Positions 16,868 through 25,558 of a stretch of DNA of 64,000 nt are shown here, in pieces. Made by a program: the position numbers and the translations under genes. Every line of letters begins with the position of its first letter. Within the stretch, counting starts at the first letter, position 1. The notes under the pieces are model-generated. The model saw only the letters and a list, made by a program, of their open reading frames with translations, did not search any database and had not been told where the DNA came from. The DNA is taken from NCBI GenBank assembly GCA_030442035.1, contig JAUJEA010000018.1, positions 1 to 64,000 on the forward strand, given 5' to 3'. This DNA comes from Splendidivirga corallicola (GTDB lineage: Bacteria; Bacteroidota; Bacteroidia; Cytophagales; Cyclobacteriaceae).

Positions 16868-16922
16868 TTGATTGGTGTGTCAACTCGCATATATCTTTGC
16901 ATTATTTAGAATCATTCTAAAG
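16868..16922 (+). promoter_or_regulatory. Promoter with Fur-box-like operator, module 3
   Basis: TTG at 16868-16870, 21-bp spacer, TATCTTTG at 16892-16899, then ATTTAGAATCATTCTAAAG at 16904-16922. TTTAGAAT-C-ATTCTAAA is a perfect inverted repeat and the best Fur box of the three. It controls the receptor-PepSY-flavodoxin unit starting at 16993. Confidence 0.85.
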
Positions 16923-16992
16923 AACTAAACACTTTTATGGCTCCTACTCTTTGCCATAAAATTTCACTAATTCTAAATTAATATTTAAAGTC

Positions 16993-19467
16993 ATGAAAAG
17001 AATTATACTTTGCTTTGTCTTATTTACATTATGGTTCGACATGCAGGCCCAATCCAATAACACGGATATTAAAGGCCTGATCTCAGATATAGAGAACAAT
17101 CCGATTCCGGGTATCAGTGTACGTATAGAAGGTACTTCACTGGGTGCTGCCAGCGATGTCAGCGGTACTTTCATTATCAAAAATGTTCCTTCCGGAAATT
17201 ACGTACTGCACATAACCGGTATTGGGTATGAAAGTTTAAATGAATCTGTTATAGCCAAAGCCGGTGAGGTTATTCAATTGAATATCACACTAAAAGCAGC
17301 CACAACGCAGCTGCAAGCGGTGGAAATCACTGGTAGAAAGGAAATCACCTACAGGAATGATCTTTCTTTTATTGCTTCCAAAACAGCAAGCCCTTTGAAC
17401 GAAGTGCCACAAGCTGTGAGTTATGTAACCAAGGAGATCATTGCTGACCAGCAGGCTTACCGTACCTCTGATATTGTCAAAAATATCAGTGGTGTTAATC
17501 AATTCTCATTTTATGACGATTTTACCTTGAGAGGTTTTCGCAACAATAGTAGTCAGTCAAAAATGATCAATGGCTTAAGGCCTGTTGGTATCTTTGGTCC
17601 ACAAACATTATTATCCAATATTGAGCGCTTTGAAGTGATCAAAGGACCTGCATCTGCATTGTTTGCCAATGCCAATCCAGGTGGGACCATTAACTATGTT
17701 ACAAAAAAGCCCTTGAGTGAAAATCGCAAGGCCATTAGCTTTACAACCGGGAGCTTCAATACCTTCAGAGCCAACGCTGATTTCACAGGTCCGATGAATG
17801 AGAGTAAAAGCCTGTTGTTCCGATTAAATCTCGGCTATGAAGACGCTGATTCTTTCAGGGACTTACAGAAAAACAAATCCTATATGGTTGCCCCTTCTAT
17901 TTCTTTTTTGCCTACAGAAAAAACAAGCATCAATTTTGATCTGGTAATCAATCAATATCAAGGGAAATTAGATCGTGGTCAGCCAATTTTCGGAGCCAGT
18001 GCTGGTACCGGTCTAAATTCAACCCCGACTTCTTTCGCTATTGGCCAATCCAATGATTACCATACCAATAACGTAAAATATTTCACCATTTCACTCAATC
18101 ATGCCTTCTCAGATAAACTTTCCTTTAATACTTCATACATGAAATTCGCCTGGGATGAGGATCTTTTTGAGCATAGAACCTCCAACAATTTTGCGGTGGA
18201 CAGCCTTGGAAATCAAATTCCTACTTTGATGGAAATGCAGGTCATCAATAGAGTACGAAAAAGAGTATCGGATAACATCACCTCTTATTTTGCAGCAACG
18301 GCCAATACTGGTGCTGTTACGCATAATTTGGTTGCCGGGTTTGATTATATTCAACAACTTCAACCTATTGGTGGAGGTCAATCGCGGGCCAGAAGATATA
18401 GAACGGTAGACGGAGGAGCTGGAAACTACCGGGCTTCCAATGCCAGCCAATTTTTATTTCAGAATAGTCTCCCGGTACCAAATGTACCCCACTTCGATTT
18501 GCAAAACCCCAGATATACAGTTGCCTATCCGCATGAATATATTTTCAATGAAAAACAATCGTTCAGCGCCACGAAGTATTATACCTATGGTTTTTACATC
18601 CAGGATCAAATCGAATTTAAGAACTTAAAGATCCTCCTGGCGCTTCGTCAGGAAAACTATAGAGACGTGGTCAACTTTGAAACTTCAGATGAAGAAACAG
18701 TCAAGCAAGATAAATTACTCCCCAGATTCGGAATGGTTTACAAACTGACCGATTACCTAAATGTTTATGGTACCTATACAGAAAGCTTCCAACCTCAAAG
18801 CGCATCTGTTTTGCAAAATCCAAATGTAGGTGGCCCTTTTGATCCGTTATCTGCGAATATGATCGAGTTTGGGGCCAAGAGTGAGCTTTTCAAAGGGCTA
18901 TTGTCCACAAATCTTGCATTTTATCAGATTGAGCAAAATAATATTTTGGTAAATGGCAATAGCCCTGGAAATCCTGACCTACTTGAACAACGTGGCCAGG
19001 AGCGTGCCAGAGGTATTGAACTCGATGTCATTGGTAATATTGCCAGTAATTTCAGTATTACTGCCAACTATGCCTATAATAAAGCTGAGATCACGAAGAG
19101 TGACGATGAAAATGAGATTGGCAGGATCAAGGAAAATGCTCCTGAACACCAAGGTGGTTTTTGGGCCAAGTACACTATAGATAAAGGAGTACTTGATGGT
19201 GTAGGCATTGCATTTGGCACTAATTTCGTCACTGAAAGAAATACCTTTGATACCTTCCGTGAAGTAAATGGTTCACCACTAGGATTAACGCTCCCAAGCT
19301 ATATGGTCTTTGATGCAGCACTTTATTATAAAGTAAATAAGTTCAATATTTCTGCCAACTTCAACAATCTGTTTGATAAAACACATTGGGTGGGTGGTTA
19401 TAGTTATACGCGTTTGTTCCCTGGTGCTCCACGTAGCTTCTTACTGAACGTAGCCTATACCTTTTAA
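16993..19467 (+). CDS. TonB-dependent siderophore receptor
   Basis: An 824-residue outer-membrane receptor. A signal peptide ends near MQAQ, a carboxypeptidase-regulatory-like domain covers about 25-110, and the plug about 130-240 carries VPQAVSYVTKEI, DFTLRGF and ERFEVIKGPASALFANANPG. These are the hallmarks of the FhuA/FpvA-type siderophore receptor group rather than of SusC. The barrel ends with the terminal Phe (LLNVAYTF). The TAA stop overlaps the ATG of the PepSY gene by one base. Ferric hydroxamate or a similar xenosiderophore is a reasonable ligand guess; the exact ligand is unknown. Confidence 0.92.
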   Translation: MKRIILCFVLFTLWFDMQAQSNNTDIKGLISDIENNPIPGISVRIEGTSLGAASDVSGTFIIKNVPSGNYVLHITGIGYESLNESVIAKAGEVIQLNITLKAATTQLQAVEITGRKEITYRNDLSFIASKTASPLNEVPQAVSYVTKEIIADQQAYRTSDIVKNISGVNQFSFYDDFTLRGFRNNSSQSKMINGLRPVGIFGPQTLLSNIERFEVIKGPASALFANANPGGTINYVTKKPLSENRKAISFTTGSFNTFRANADFTGPMNESKSLLFRLNLGYEDADSFRDLQKNKSYMVAPSISFLPTEKTSINFDLVINQYQGKLDRGQPIFGASAGTGLNSTPTSFAIGQSNDYHTNNVKYFTISLNHAFSDKLSFNTSYMKFAWDEDLFEHRTSNNFAVDSLGNQIPTLMEMQVINRVRKRVSDNITSYFAATANTGAVTHNLVAGFDYIQQLQPIGGGQSRARRYRTVDGGAGNYRASNASQFLFQNSLPVPNVPHFDLQNPRYTVAYPHEYIFNEKQSFSATKYYTYGFYIQDQIEFKNLKILLALRQENYRDVVNFETSDEETVKQDKLLPRFGMVYKLTDYLNVYGTYTESFQPQSASVLQNPNVGGPFDPLSANMIEFGAKSELFKGLLSTNLAFYQIEQNNILVNGNSPGNPDLLEQRGQERARGIELDVIGNIASNFSITANYAYNKAEITKSDDENEIGRIKENAPEHQGGFWAKYTIDKGVLDGVGIAFGTNFVTERNTFDTFREVNGSPLGLTLPSYMVFDAALYYKVNKFNISANFNNLFDKTHWVGGYSYTRLFPGAPRSFLLNVAYTF

Positions 19468-20585
19468 TGGGAAGAAATAAATTTTTATCCAAAAGTACCT
19501 TGTTTAAGGTGCACGGTTGGGTAGGCATTAAGTTAAGCATACTATTTTTTATAGTATGCTTTTCTGGTACTCTGGCAGTATTCAGCCATGAGATGGATTG
19601 GTTATTTAATCCAAATATGCGAGCCATTCCGACCGAAAAATTAGCTTCCCGTAATCTGGTTGTAAAGAATTTAAAGGAGGTTTTTCCTGATGGGCAGCTC
19701 AGGTATTGGGAACGTTCTCGGGAACCTTATTTGACCGACATATTACATGTTTATAAAAATGGAAAACGGACTTTTGTATTTGTCAACCAATATACCGGTG
19801 ATATTCAAGGTATGGCAGGACTGACCATTCAAAGATTCTTCAGGGACCTGCATTATTACTTGTTTATTCCCAATCAGGTAGGTCACTTTATCGTGCTGTT
19901 CTTTGGCTTTGTTTTATTAATATCTCTAATCACAGGTGTTCTTTATTACAAGGATTGGTACAAAAAACTGTTCTTGCTGCACATTGGTAAAGGCTCAAGG
20001 GCATTTTACTCCAGCCTTCATAAGTTGGTAGGTGCCTGGTCCGTGCCATTCATGGCGCTTATCGCTATTACCGGTATTTGGTATTTTATAGAAAGGACAG
20101 ATTTTCCTGAAATTTCTGCTTACATGGACAATGAACGACCAACAGTAAAAAAACAAGGGATAGATTTTGAGAAGCATATTGAGCATTTGAACTATGATAC
20201 TTGTATTACTATTGCTCAAAATGCCATTCCTGACTTACAGGTAAAATCAATCTTGGTACCTTCAAGACCCACACAATCCATTTATCTCACCGGTCAGTCA
20301 AATGTTCCATTGGTTCGGGACCGGGCAAATCGCGTTTTCATTGATCCTTATACCTACAATGTTCTGAAAGCGCAAAAAGCTAAAGAGATCAGTACAGCTA
20401 CCTGGTTGAATGACATTGCAGATCCTTTACATTTTGGTTATTGGGGTGGGTTACTCACCAAGAGCATATGGTTTATTTTCGGTCTTGGCTTGTCATCACT
20501 GATTTTGACCGGACCATGGCTGTATCTTAAAAGGAGAATGAATCTTTCACGAAGTATAAAGAAAAGAAAACTGATCCATGGGTAA
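19467..20585 (+). CDS. PepSY-associated TM protein (PiuB/siderophore-reductase type)
   Basis: A 372-residue inner-membrane protein. The first membrane segment follows the family start HGWVGIKLSILFFIVCFSGT. A periplasmic PepSY-like region comes next, then TM segments including VLLISLITGVLYY, FMALIAITGIWYF and a last one near residues 335-355 (IWFIFGLGLSSLILTGPWLY). Conserved histidines (HGW, LHKL, DPLHFGYW) could bind heme or coordinate electron transfer. Such proteins follow siderophore receptors and some are thought to be ferrisiderophore reductases. One-base overlap with the receptor and 8-bp overlap with the next gene indicate translational coupling. Confidence 0.9.
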   Translation: MGRNKFLSKSTLFKVHGWVGIKLSILFFIVCFSGTLAVFSHEMDWLFNPNMRAIPTEKLASRNLVVKNLKEVFPDGQLRYWERSREPYLTDILHVYKNGKRTFVFVNQYTGDIQGMAGLTIQRFFRDLHYYLFIPNQVGHFIVLFFGFVLLISLITGVLYYKDWYKKLFLLHIGKGSRAFYSSLHKLVGAWSVPFMALIAITGIWYFIERTDFPEISAYMDNERPTVKKQGIDFEKHIEHLNYDTCITIAQNAIPDLQVKSILVPSRPTQSIYLTGQSNVPLVRDRANRVFIDPYTYNVLKAQKAKEISTATWLNDIADPLHFGYWGGLLTKSIWFIFGLGLSSLILTGPWLYLKRRMNLSRSIKKRKLIHG

Positions 20586-20859
20586 ATGGAAATATTTTAA
20601 TTGGACAGTTGTAGTCGTTATTTGGTTTTTCATGTTTGGCACTTTCATCAAAAGGTATGAAGCTCCAACAAATGTATACATCTACGCCATTACAGGTTGG
20701 TTTCTGATGGTTTTATTGGGCTTCTATATTTTCGGTTATAAGCTAAAGAAAACATCATCGAAGCAACAATTGAACAAGAGTAATTTGAAAAAGAATAATA
20801 GTAATCAGGCATCAAATCGTCCCAAGGTATCCTTTCAAAACCCTTTGGATAAACAATAA
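20578..20859 (+). CDS. Small membrane protein between PepSY and flavodoxin
   Basis: A 93-residue protein with two hydrophobic segments (about 8-23 and 35-54) and a Lys/Asn/Gln-rich cytoplasmic tail from about 58 on. No family recognised. It overlaps the PepSY gene by 8 bp and ends 9 bp before the flavodoxin gene. It may be an accessory subunit or docking tail linking flavodoxin to the PepSY protein (inference). Confidence 0.75.
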   Translation: MGKWKYFNWTVVVVIWFFMFGTFIKRYEAPTNVYIYAITGWFLMVLLGFYIFGYKLKKTSSKQQLNKSNLKKNNSNQASNRPKVSFQNPLDKQ

Positions 20860-20868
20860 CTCAAGAAA

Positions 20869-21411
20869 ATGAACGAAAAAATTGGATTATTTTATGGCTC
20901 TGACACTGGAAATACCGAAGCAGCAGCCTTACGGATTGTTGAAATTCTCGGTCATGAAAATGTTGATCTGTACGATATTTATGATACAAAACCAGAGCAA
21001 TTCCATTCATATCGGTTTATCATCATAGGTCTTTCAACATGGCACGACGGAGAGCTTCAAAGCGATTGGGATTCGTTTTTTGATGATCTTAAGGAAATTG
21101 ATTTTACGGGTAAAACAGTAGCTCTTTTCGGCCTTGGCGACCAGGTTGTCTATTCCCACTATTTCATTGATGGTGTTGGTATCATTGGTCAGCAGATCTA
21201 TGAGAATGGAGGGAATATAGTGGGTGTTTGGTCAACTGAGGGCTATGGTTTTGACGATTCAAAAGCAGAATTTAAGAAAGGTTGGTTCCTTGGCCTGGCT
21301 CTTGACGAAGATAATGAGTCCCACCTGACTGAAGAACGAATTATTAATTGGCTTGACCAGGTTATGCAAGAGTTCAATGATGTGAATACGGAAAAGGAGT
21401 TGAAAAATTGA
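20869..21411 (+). CDS. fldA: Long-chain flavodoxin
   Basis: A 180-residue cytoplasmic FMN protein. The phosphate-binding loop is GSDTGNTE at 10-17, the first FMN-flanking loop is around LSTWHDGELQSDW (about 56-68) and the second is around GLGDQVVYSHYF (about 85-96). The ~20-residue loop of long-chain flavodoxins is present in the C-terminal half. Flavodoxin replaces ferredoxin under iron limitation. In a Fur-boxed operon it could also supply electrons to the neighbouring PepSY protein. Confidence 0.92.
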   Translation: MNEKIGLFYGSDTGNTEAAALRIVEILGHENVDLYDIYDTKPEQFHSYRFIIIGLSTWHDGELQSDWDSFFDDLKEIDFTGKTVALFGLGDQVVYSHYFIDGVGIIGQQIYENGGNIVGVWSTEGYGFDDSKAEFKKGWFLGLALDEDNESHLTEERIINWLDQVMQEFNDVNTEKELKN

Positions 21412-21587
21412 TCAACTAATATAGTTCAATCTTGATAGGTCAATATGGGGCAGTACATTTCGAACTGGTTATGGCATATTTCCAATTCATCTTAAATATA
21501 CATTTTCATAATTATTTGTCGCATTTTAGGGAATCGATTTGCCAAACATATGTTAAGGTGCTTGTTCTTAGTAATTAAAAAACAATA

Positions 21588-22196
21588 ATGACAGAAATTC
21601 TCGGAACAATAGGATATGCAGAGGTAGTTCAAAAGTATGCCAAAGCAACGAAATCAATAGCATTTGAAGTATTGCACAGAGATTTTCTCGACTTTATCCC
21701 GAATAACAAGGGCTTAATCTTGGATGTTGGTGCTGGAATCGGAAGAGATGCCTATGTACTGGCAAAAAAAGGTCATAAGGTTATTGCGGTGGAACCATTG
21801 AAAGAGTTTCGTATAGAAGGAAGTCGAACTTATAAACTGACCAATGTAAAATGGGTTGATGATTCATTACCAACATTAAATCAATTAAACAAGTATGAAA
21901 ACAAATTTGATTTCGTCTTAGCATCAGGTGTTTGGCATCATCTGGATGAGGTGGAACAAGTACATGCTATGTCTAAAATTTCTTATCTCCTAAAACCAAA
22001 AGGGACATTTGCGCTTTCTCTAAGAAACGGCCCTGCAGGAATGGGAACTCATATATTCTCAATTGATGTACAAAAGACAATAAAAAATGCCGAATCATGT
22101 AATTTAACTTCAAGAATGGTGCTTAAAAATCAACCAAGTTTAATGAAGAACAAAGAAAATGTTAAATGGTCCAGGTTGGTGTTTCAAAAACTATAA
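21588..22196 (+). CDS. Class I SAM-dependent methyltransferase
   Basis: A 202-residue cytoplasmic enzyme with the SAM-binding motif I DVGAGIGRD at 46-54, motif II acidic residue in VIAVEP (about 65-70) and motif IV region FVLASGVWHHLD (about 107-118). It is of the Methyltransf_11/25 type. The substrate cannot be inferred. The ATG at 21588 lies 176 bp after the flavodoxin stop, so it probably has its own promoter. Confidence 0.85.
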   Translation: MTEILGTIGYAEVVQKYAKATKSIAFEVLHRDFLDFIPNNKGLILDVGAGIGRDAYVLAKKGHKVIAVEPLKEFRIEGSRTYKLTNVKWVDDSLPTLNQLNKYENKFDFVLASGVWHHLDEVEQVHAMSKISYLLKPKGTFALSLRNGPAGMGTHIFSIDVQKTIKNAESCNLTSRMVLKNQPSLMKNKENVKWSRLVFQKL

Positions 22197-22329
22197 TATC
22201 AAAAAAAGTTGCAGAAAACAATGCCAGAGCAATACTCACTCAAAACCAAAGCTCAATTCAAGCTATTTTCATCTCATTCAGATATGACAATGGTTCCAAT
22301 TCCCTTTTTCTTTTAAAAGCATTGTTATT

Positions 22330-22348
22330 ATTTAGAATTATTGTATAC
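22330..22348 (+). promoter_or_regulatory. Possible fourth Fur-box-like site
   Basis: ATTTAGAATTATTGTATAC has a perfect left half and three mismatches in the right half relative to ATTTAGAATnATTCTAAAT. It lies 62 bp upstream of the BNR-repeat lipoprotein gene. No convincing TAnnTTTG box was found with it. Confidence 0.4.
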
Positions 22349-22409
22349 AATGCAGCAACTTAACTTACAAAGTCCAACATTCTTTGGTCCTAAATATTTT
22401 TAAACCTAT

Positions 22410-23654
22410 ATGAAACTGAAAAACAGCATTACCCACTTTACTCTGCTTACTTTCGTTATTTTCTTACTTAATTGCAGTTGCTCGGCACCAAACAATGAAA
22501 TTAAGAACAATGAATCTATAATCGTTTCGATCGAATCACCAGCAAAAGTCCATAGTGGAGAACCCCATCTGTATTCAGACCAAGAGGGCATGGTGTATAT
22601 GTCCTGGATTGAGGGACATCCTGAAGGCTGGCATATCTTAAAGTTTTCAAAACTCGTAAAAGAGCAATGGTCTTCTCCCCAGGAGATTATTTCCGGGAAT
22701 AATTGGTTTGTTAATTGGGCCGATTATCCAACTTTATCCGTCAAACCAAATGGCCACATGATAGCACATCTATTGGTTAAAAGTGGTCCGGGAACATTCG
22801 CCTATGATGTGACACTCTTACAATCTCAGGATTCCGGTAAAAGTTGGAGTAGTCCTTTTACTCCCCATACTGACAAAACGGAAACAGAACATGGATTCGT
22901 ATCGATTTTACCCATAAAGGATCAGTTCTTTGCTACGTGGCTTGATGGAAGAAATACCAATGTAAAAGGTGGACATGGTCATGGAGGAGAAATGAGCTTA
23001 AGGGCTGCATTTATTAATCAAGATAATTCAGTGGAGAATGAAGCGCTATTGGATCTGAGAGTTTGTGACTGTTGTCAGACCGGAGCCACTCTGACTGAGC
23101 ATGGTCCTGTTGTAGTGTATAGGGATCGCTCAGAGGAAGAGATCAGAGATATTTCAATTGTAAGGTATGTTAACGGCAACTGGACCGAACCAAAATCAGT
23201 CTATGCTGATGGATGGAAAATAAGCGGATGCCCTGTTAACGGACCAAAGGTAGCAAGTATAGAAAATAAACTGGCAGTGGCCTGGTTCAGCGCCGCTAAC
23301 TCAAAACCCACCGTGAAGATCGCTTTCTCTCCGGACAATGGAGAAACTTTCAGTGATCCTGTAAGGATAGATGATGGTCACCCATTAGGACGTGTGGATC
23401 TTGTTATGCTTCGGGATGGTTCGGTCATGATCAGCTGGTTGGAGACTGAAAACGATGAGACGGTCATAAAGGTCAGAAAAGTGAATAGTGATGGAAATAA
23501 AGAAGCGAGCATTAAAATAGCCAACACATCCTCTTCCAGGGCCAGCGGATTTCCACAAATGGCATTAAGCGATAACCATCTTTATTTTGCCTGGACCAAC
23601 GTGGAAGGCGACAGCACCGTGATCCGGACATCCTACCAGGCCATCAAATACTGA
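22410..23654 (+). CDS. BNR/Asp-box repeat lipoprotein (sialidase-fold, function unknown)
   Basis: A 414-residue exported protein. An N-terminal signal reads LLNCSCSA, so a lipoprotein Cys near 22-24 is likely. Asp-box-like repeats of the beta-propeller type include SQDSGKSW (about 140-147) and SPDNGETF (about 308-315). Two unusual motifs are visible: HGHGGEM (about 191-197) and CDCCQTG (about 219-225), both potential metal ligands. The catalytic Arg triad of true sialidases is not evident, so 'sialidase' should be read as a fold name. The iron-island context and the weak Fur box suggest a metal-related role (inference). Confidence 0.8.
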   Translation: MKLKNSITHFTLLTFVIFLLNCSCSAPNNEIKNNESIIVSIESPAKVHSGEPHLYSDQEGMVYMSWIEGHPEGWHILKFSKLVKEQWSSPQEIISGNNWFVNWADYPTLSVKPNGHMIAHLLVKSGPGTFAYDVTLLQSQDSGKSWSSPFTPHTDKTETEHGFVSILPIKDQFFATWLDGRNTNVKGGHGHGGEMSLRAAFINQDNSVENEALLDLRVCDCCQTGATLTEHGPVVVYRDRSEEEIRDISIVRYVNGNWTEPKSVYADGWKISGCPVNGPKVASIENKLAVAWFSAANSKPTVKIAFSPDNGETFSDPVRIDDGHPLGRVDLVMLRDGSVMISWLETENDETVIKVRKVNSDGNKEASIKIANTSSSRASGFPQMALSDNHLYFAWTNVEGDSTVIRTSYQAIKY

Positions 23655-23695
23655 TCGAAAAAAAAGGTTTCAGAAATTAGTTAGTCGATCTTAAA

Positions 23696-23732
23696 CAGGT
23701 ATCAGACTTTAGACTTCAGGTTTCAGGTTTTA
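23696..23732. repeat. Degenerate CAGGTnT 7-mer repeat
   Basis: ACAGGTATCAGACTTTAGAC followed by TTCAGGTTTCAGGTTTTAG. The units have a 7-bp period and match the core of the elements at 11181, 13678 and 15372. A further weak piece (TCAAGTTTCAGGCATTGAG) lies near 23827. Confidence 0.55.
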
Positions 23733-23881
23733 GAAATTCATGATTTTTCAACCCTATTATAAAAGGAGATAAAGGTCCGGATGATGAATGACGTTGTTGC
23801 GAATGAATTTTTGGGAGGCTAGTTATCAAGTTTCAGGCATTGAGTTGCTCTCCTTTGATTTTTTTAAGGAACCATATAAAC

Positions 23882-23903
23882 CAGACTCCCAATTCGGAGT
23901 CTG
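23882..23903 (-). terminator. Hairpin downstream of the repeat protein gene
   Basis: Perfect 8-bp stem CAGACTCC / GGAGTCTG with a 6-nt loop, extended by mismatched A/T flanks. It lies 18 bp beyond the stop codon of the minus-strand gene at 23922 and probably ends its transcript. Confidence 0.6.
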
Positions 23904-23921
23904 ATTTATTCTTCCTATATT

Positions 23922-25553
23922 TTATGGACAACTAATAGGAGTAAAAACAGGCATTCCGGAATTATCTACGGACATTCGCCAACAATTTCCATCAGGTGAT
24001 TTCATAATTACCCCGGAATGAATATTTTCCAAATAGATATCCCCATCGCTTACGTGAAGTTTTGATTTAGGAGTATCGGTTCCTATTCCTACCTTTCCAA
24101 CAGCATTCACCGCCATCAACGTATTGGTATAATTATCTACCTCTAAGACATTTCCTTCTGTCATCACCCCATGCTCCCCTCCTCTAAGAACTACACCTCT
24201 GGCAGTGCTGTTTATTAAAGATGGGGTGCCTACCAGGATCAAGCCCGGAGAAAGATCTGAATCTGCAAGTCCGCTGATCCTGGGTTGAAATTCTTTATTA
24301 AGAGCTGTTCCGTTAATCAATCGAAGGTATCCTTCGTTACGGGTCATTTCAAATCCTTTCTCAAACAGACCACCCTCATTGTTTAATTTCAGTTCCATCA
24401 AATTATTAGGCCTGCTTGTCCCTATTCCTACATTTCCAACAGTATTCACTACCATCAATGTATTGGTATGATTATCTACCTCCAATACATTTCCCTCTGT
24501 CATCGCCCCATGCTCTCCTCCTCTGAGGACAACACCTCTGGCAGCACTATTTATCAAAGACGGGGTGCCTACCAGGATCAAGCCCGGAGAAAGATCTGAA
24601 TCTGCAAGTCCGCTGATCCTGGGTTGAAATTCTTTATTAAGAGCTGTTCCGTTAATCAATCGAAGGTATCCTTCGTTACGGGTCATTTCAAATCCTTTCT
24701 CGAACAGACCACCCTCATTGTTTAATTTCAGTTCCATCAAATTATTAGGCCTGCTTGTCCCTATTCCTACATTTCCAACAGTATTCACTACCATCAATGT
24801 ATTGGTATGATTATCTACCTCCAATACATTTCCCTCTGTCATCGCCCCATGCTCTCCTCCTCTGAGGACAACACCTCTGGCAGCACTATTTATCAAAGAC
24901 GGGGTGCCTACCAGGGTCAAGCCTGGAGAAAGATCTGAATCTGCAAGTCCACTGATCCTGGGTTGAAATTCCCTGCCAAGAGTTGTTCCGTTAATCAATC
25001 GAAGGTATCCATTATTACGGGTTATTTCAAGTCCTTTCTCAAACAGACCACCTTCATCGTTCAACTTCAGCTCCATCAAATTATCAGGTCTGCTTGTTCC
25101 TATTCCCACATTTCCCTCTTCAAAAGATATACCTCGATTGTTTTTATTCCAAAATGAACCGTTTCCAGCATTTTTGGCATATAGCGCATAAGGAACACTC
25201 AACAACTGACTTATACCCTCAATAGTATAATCGGTTCCTCCCGAAGGGTCTATTTCTATTTTTAAGAAGTACGGACCTTTTGCCCAGTCAATGGCATCAA
25301 ATCCCGCTGCACTGCCAATGGTCACGCTAATCAGTCCGTTTGCATTAGTTGTAGGCATCAGTGTTTCGGTATATACGGCTGTTCCATCCACAGAGGCTTG
25401 CAAAATACTTATTTGTAACCCCACTACCTGATCCGTAACCAATTCATTATCAGCATTCCTTACCACTGCCTGGTAACTCATTTTTTCAGGTGCCTGCGCC
25501 TGAGAGGCTATGGTAATCAGCAGTCCGGCTAGTATGAAATAAAGTTTTTTCAT
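23922..25553 (-). CDS. Surface/tail-fiber-like repeat protein with three 113-residue repeats
   Basis: A 543-residue exported protein with signal peptide 1-20 (ends ASQAQA). Residues 22-130 form the conserved Bacteroidota start EKMSYQAVVRNADNELV through LSVPYALYAKNAG. Three tandem 113-residue repeats (148-260, 261-373, 374-486) each start (N/K)VGIGT, a motif seen in tail-fiber-domain proteins, and a unique C-terminus of 57 residues ends in CP. It follows the T9SS-sorted protein by 5 bp. The role is presumably adhesive or structural, at the surface. Repeat 2 is a chimera of repeats 1 and 3 (see findings). No peptidase or S74 catalytic region was recognised. Confidence 0.8.
   Translation of the reverse strand: MKKLYFILAGLLITIASQAQAPEKMSYQAVVRNADNELVTDQVVGLQISILQASVDGTAVYTETLMPTTNANGLISVTIGSAAGFDAIDWAKGPYFLKIEIDPSGGTDYTIEGISQLLSVPYALYAKNAGNGSFWNKNNRGISFEEGNVGIGTSRPDNLMELKLNDEGGLFEKGLEITRNNGYLRLINGTTLGREFQPRISGLADSDLSPGLTLVGTPSLINSAARGVVLRGGEHGAMTEGNVLEVDNHTNTLMVVNTVGNVGIGTSRPNNLMELKLNNEGGLFEKGFEMTRNEGYLRLINGTALNKEFQPRISGLADSDLSPGLILVGTPSLINSAARGVVLRGGEHGAMTEGNVLEVDNHTNTLMVVNTVGNVGIGTSRPNNLMELKLNNEGGLFEKGFEMTRNEGYLRLINGTALNKEFQPRISGLADSDLSPGLILVGTPSLINSTARGVVLRGGEHGVMTEGNVLEVDNYTNTLMAVNAVGKVGIGTDTPKSKLHVSDGDIYLENIHSGVIMKSPDGNCWRMSVDNSGMPVFTPISCP
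24096..25112 (-). repeat. Three in-frame 339-bp tandem repeats
   Basis: Repeat 1 is 24774-25112, repeat 2 is 24435-24773 and repeat 3 is 24096-24434, all exactly 339 bp and in frame. Repeat 2 matches repeat 1 below position 24562 and repeat 3 above 24576. This is the signature of an unequal crossover between a two-repeat ancestor. Confidence 0.9.
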
Positions 25554-25558
25554 CTTGT

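Noticed and set aside
22166-22363. 65-codon plus-strand frame after the methyltransferase
   Set aside because: Starts inside the methyltransferase in another frame and has no recognisable domain; it covers the candidate Fur-box region.
22410-23654. Functional exo-sialidase
   Set aside because: The Asp-box repeats give the fold only. The catalytic arginines, Tyr and Glu of sialidases could not be placed and no sialic-acid genes are nearby.
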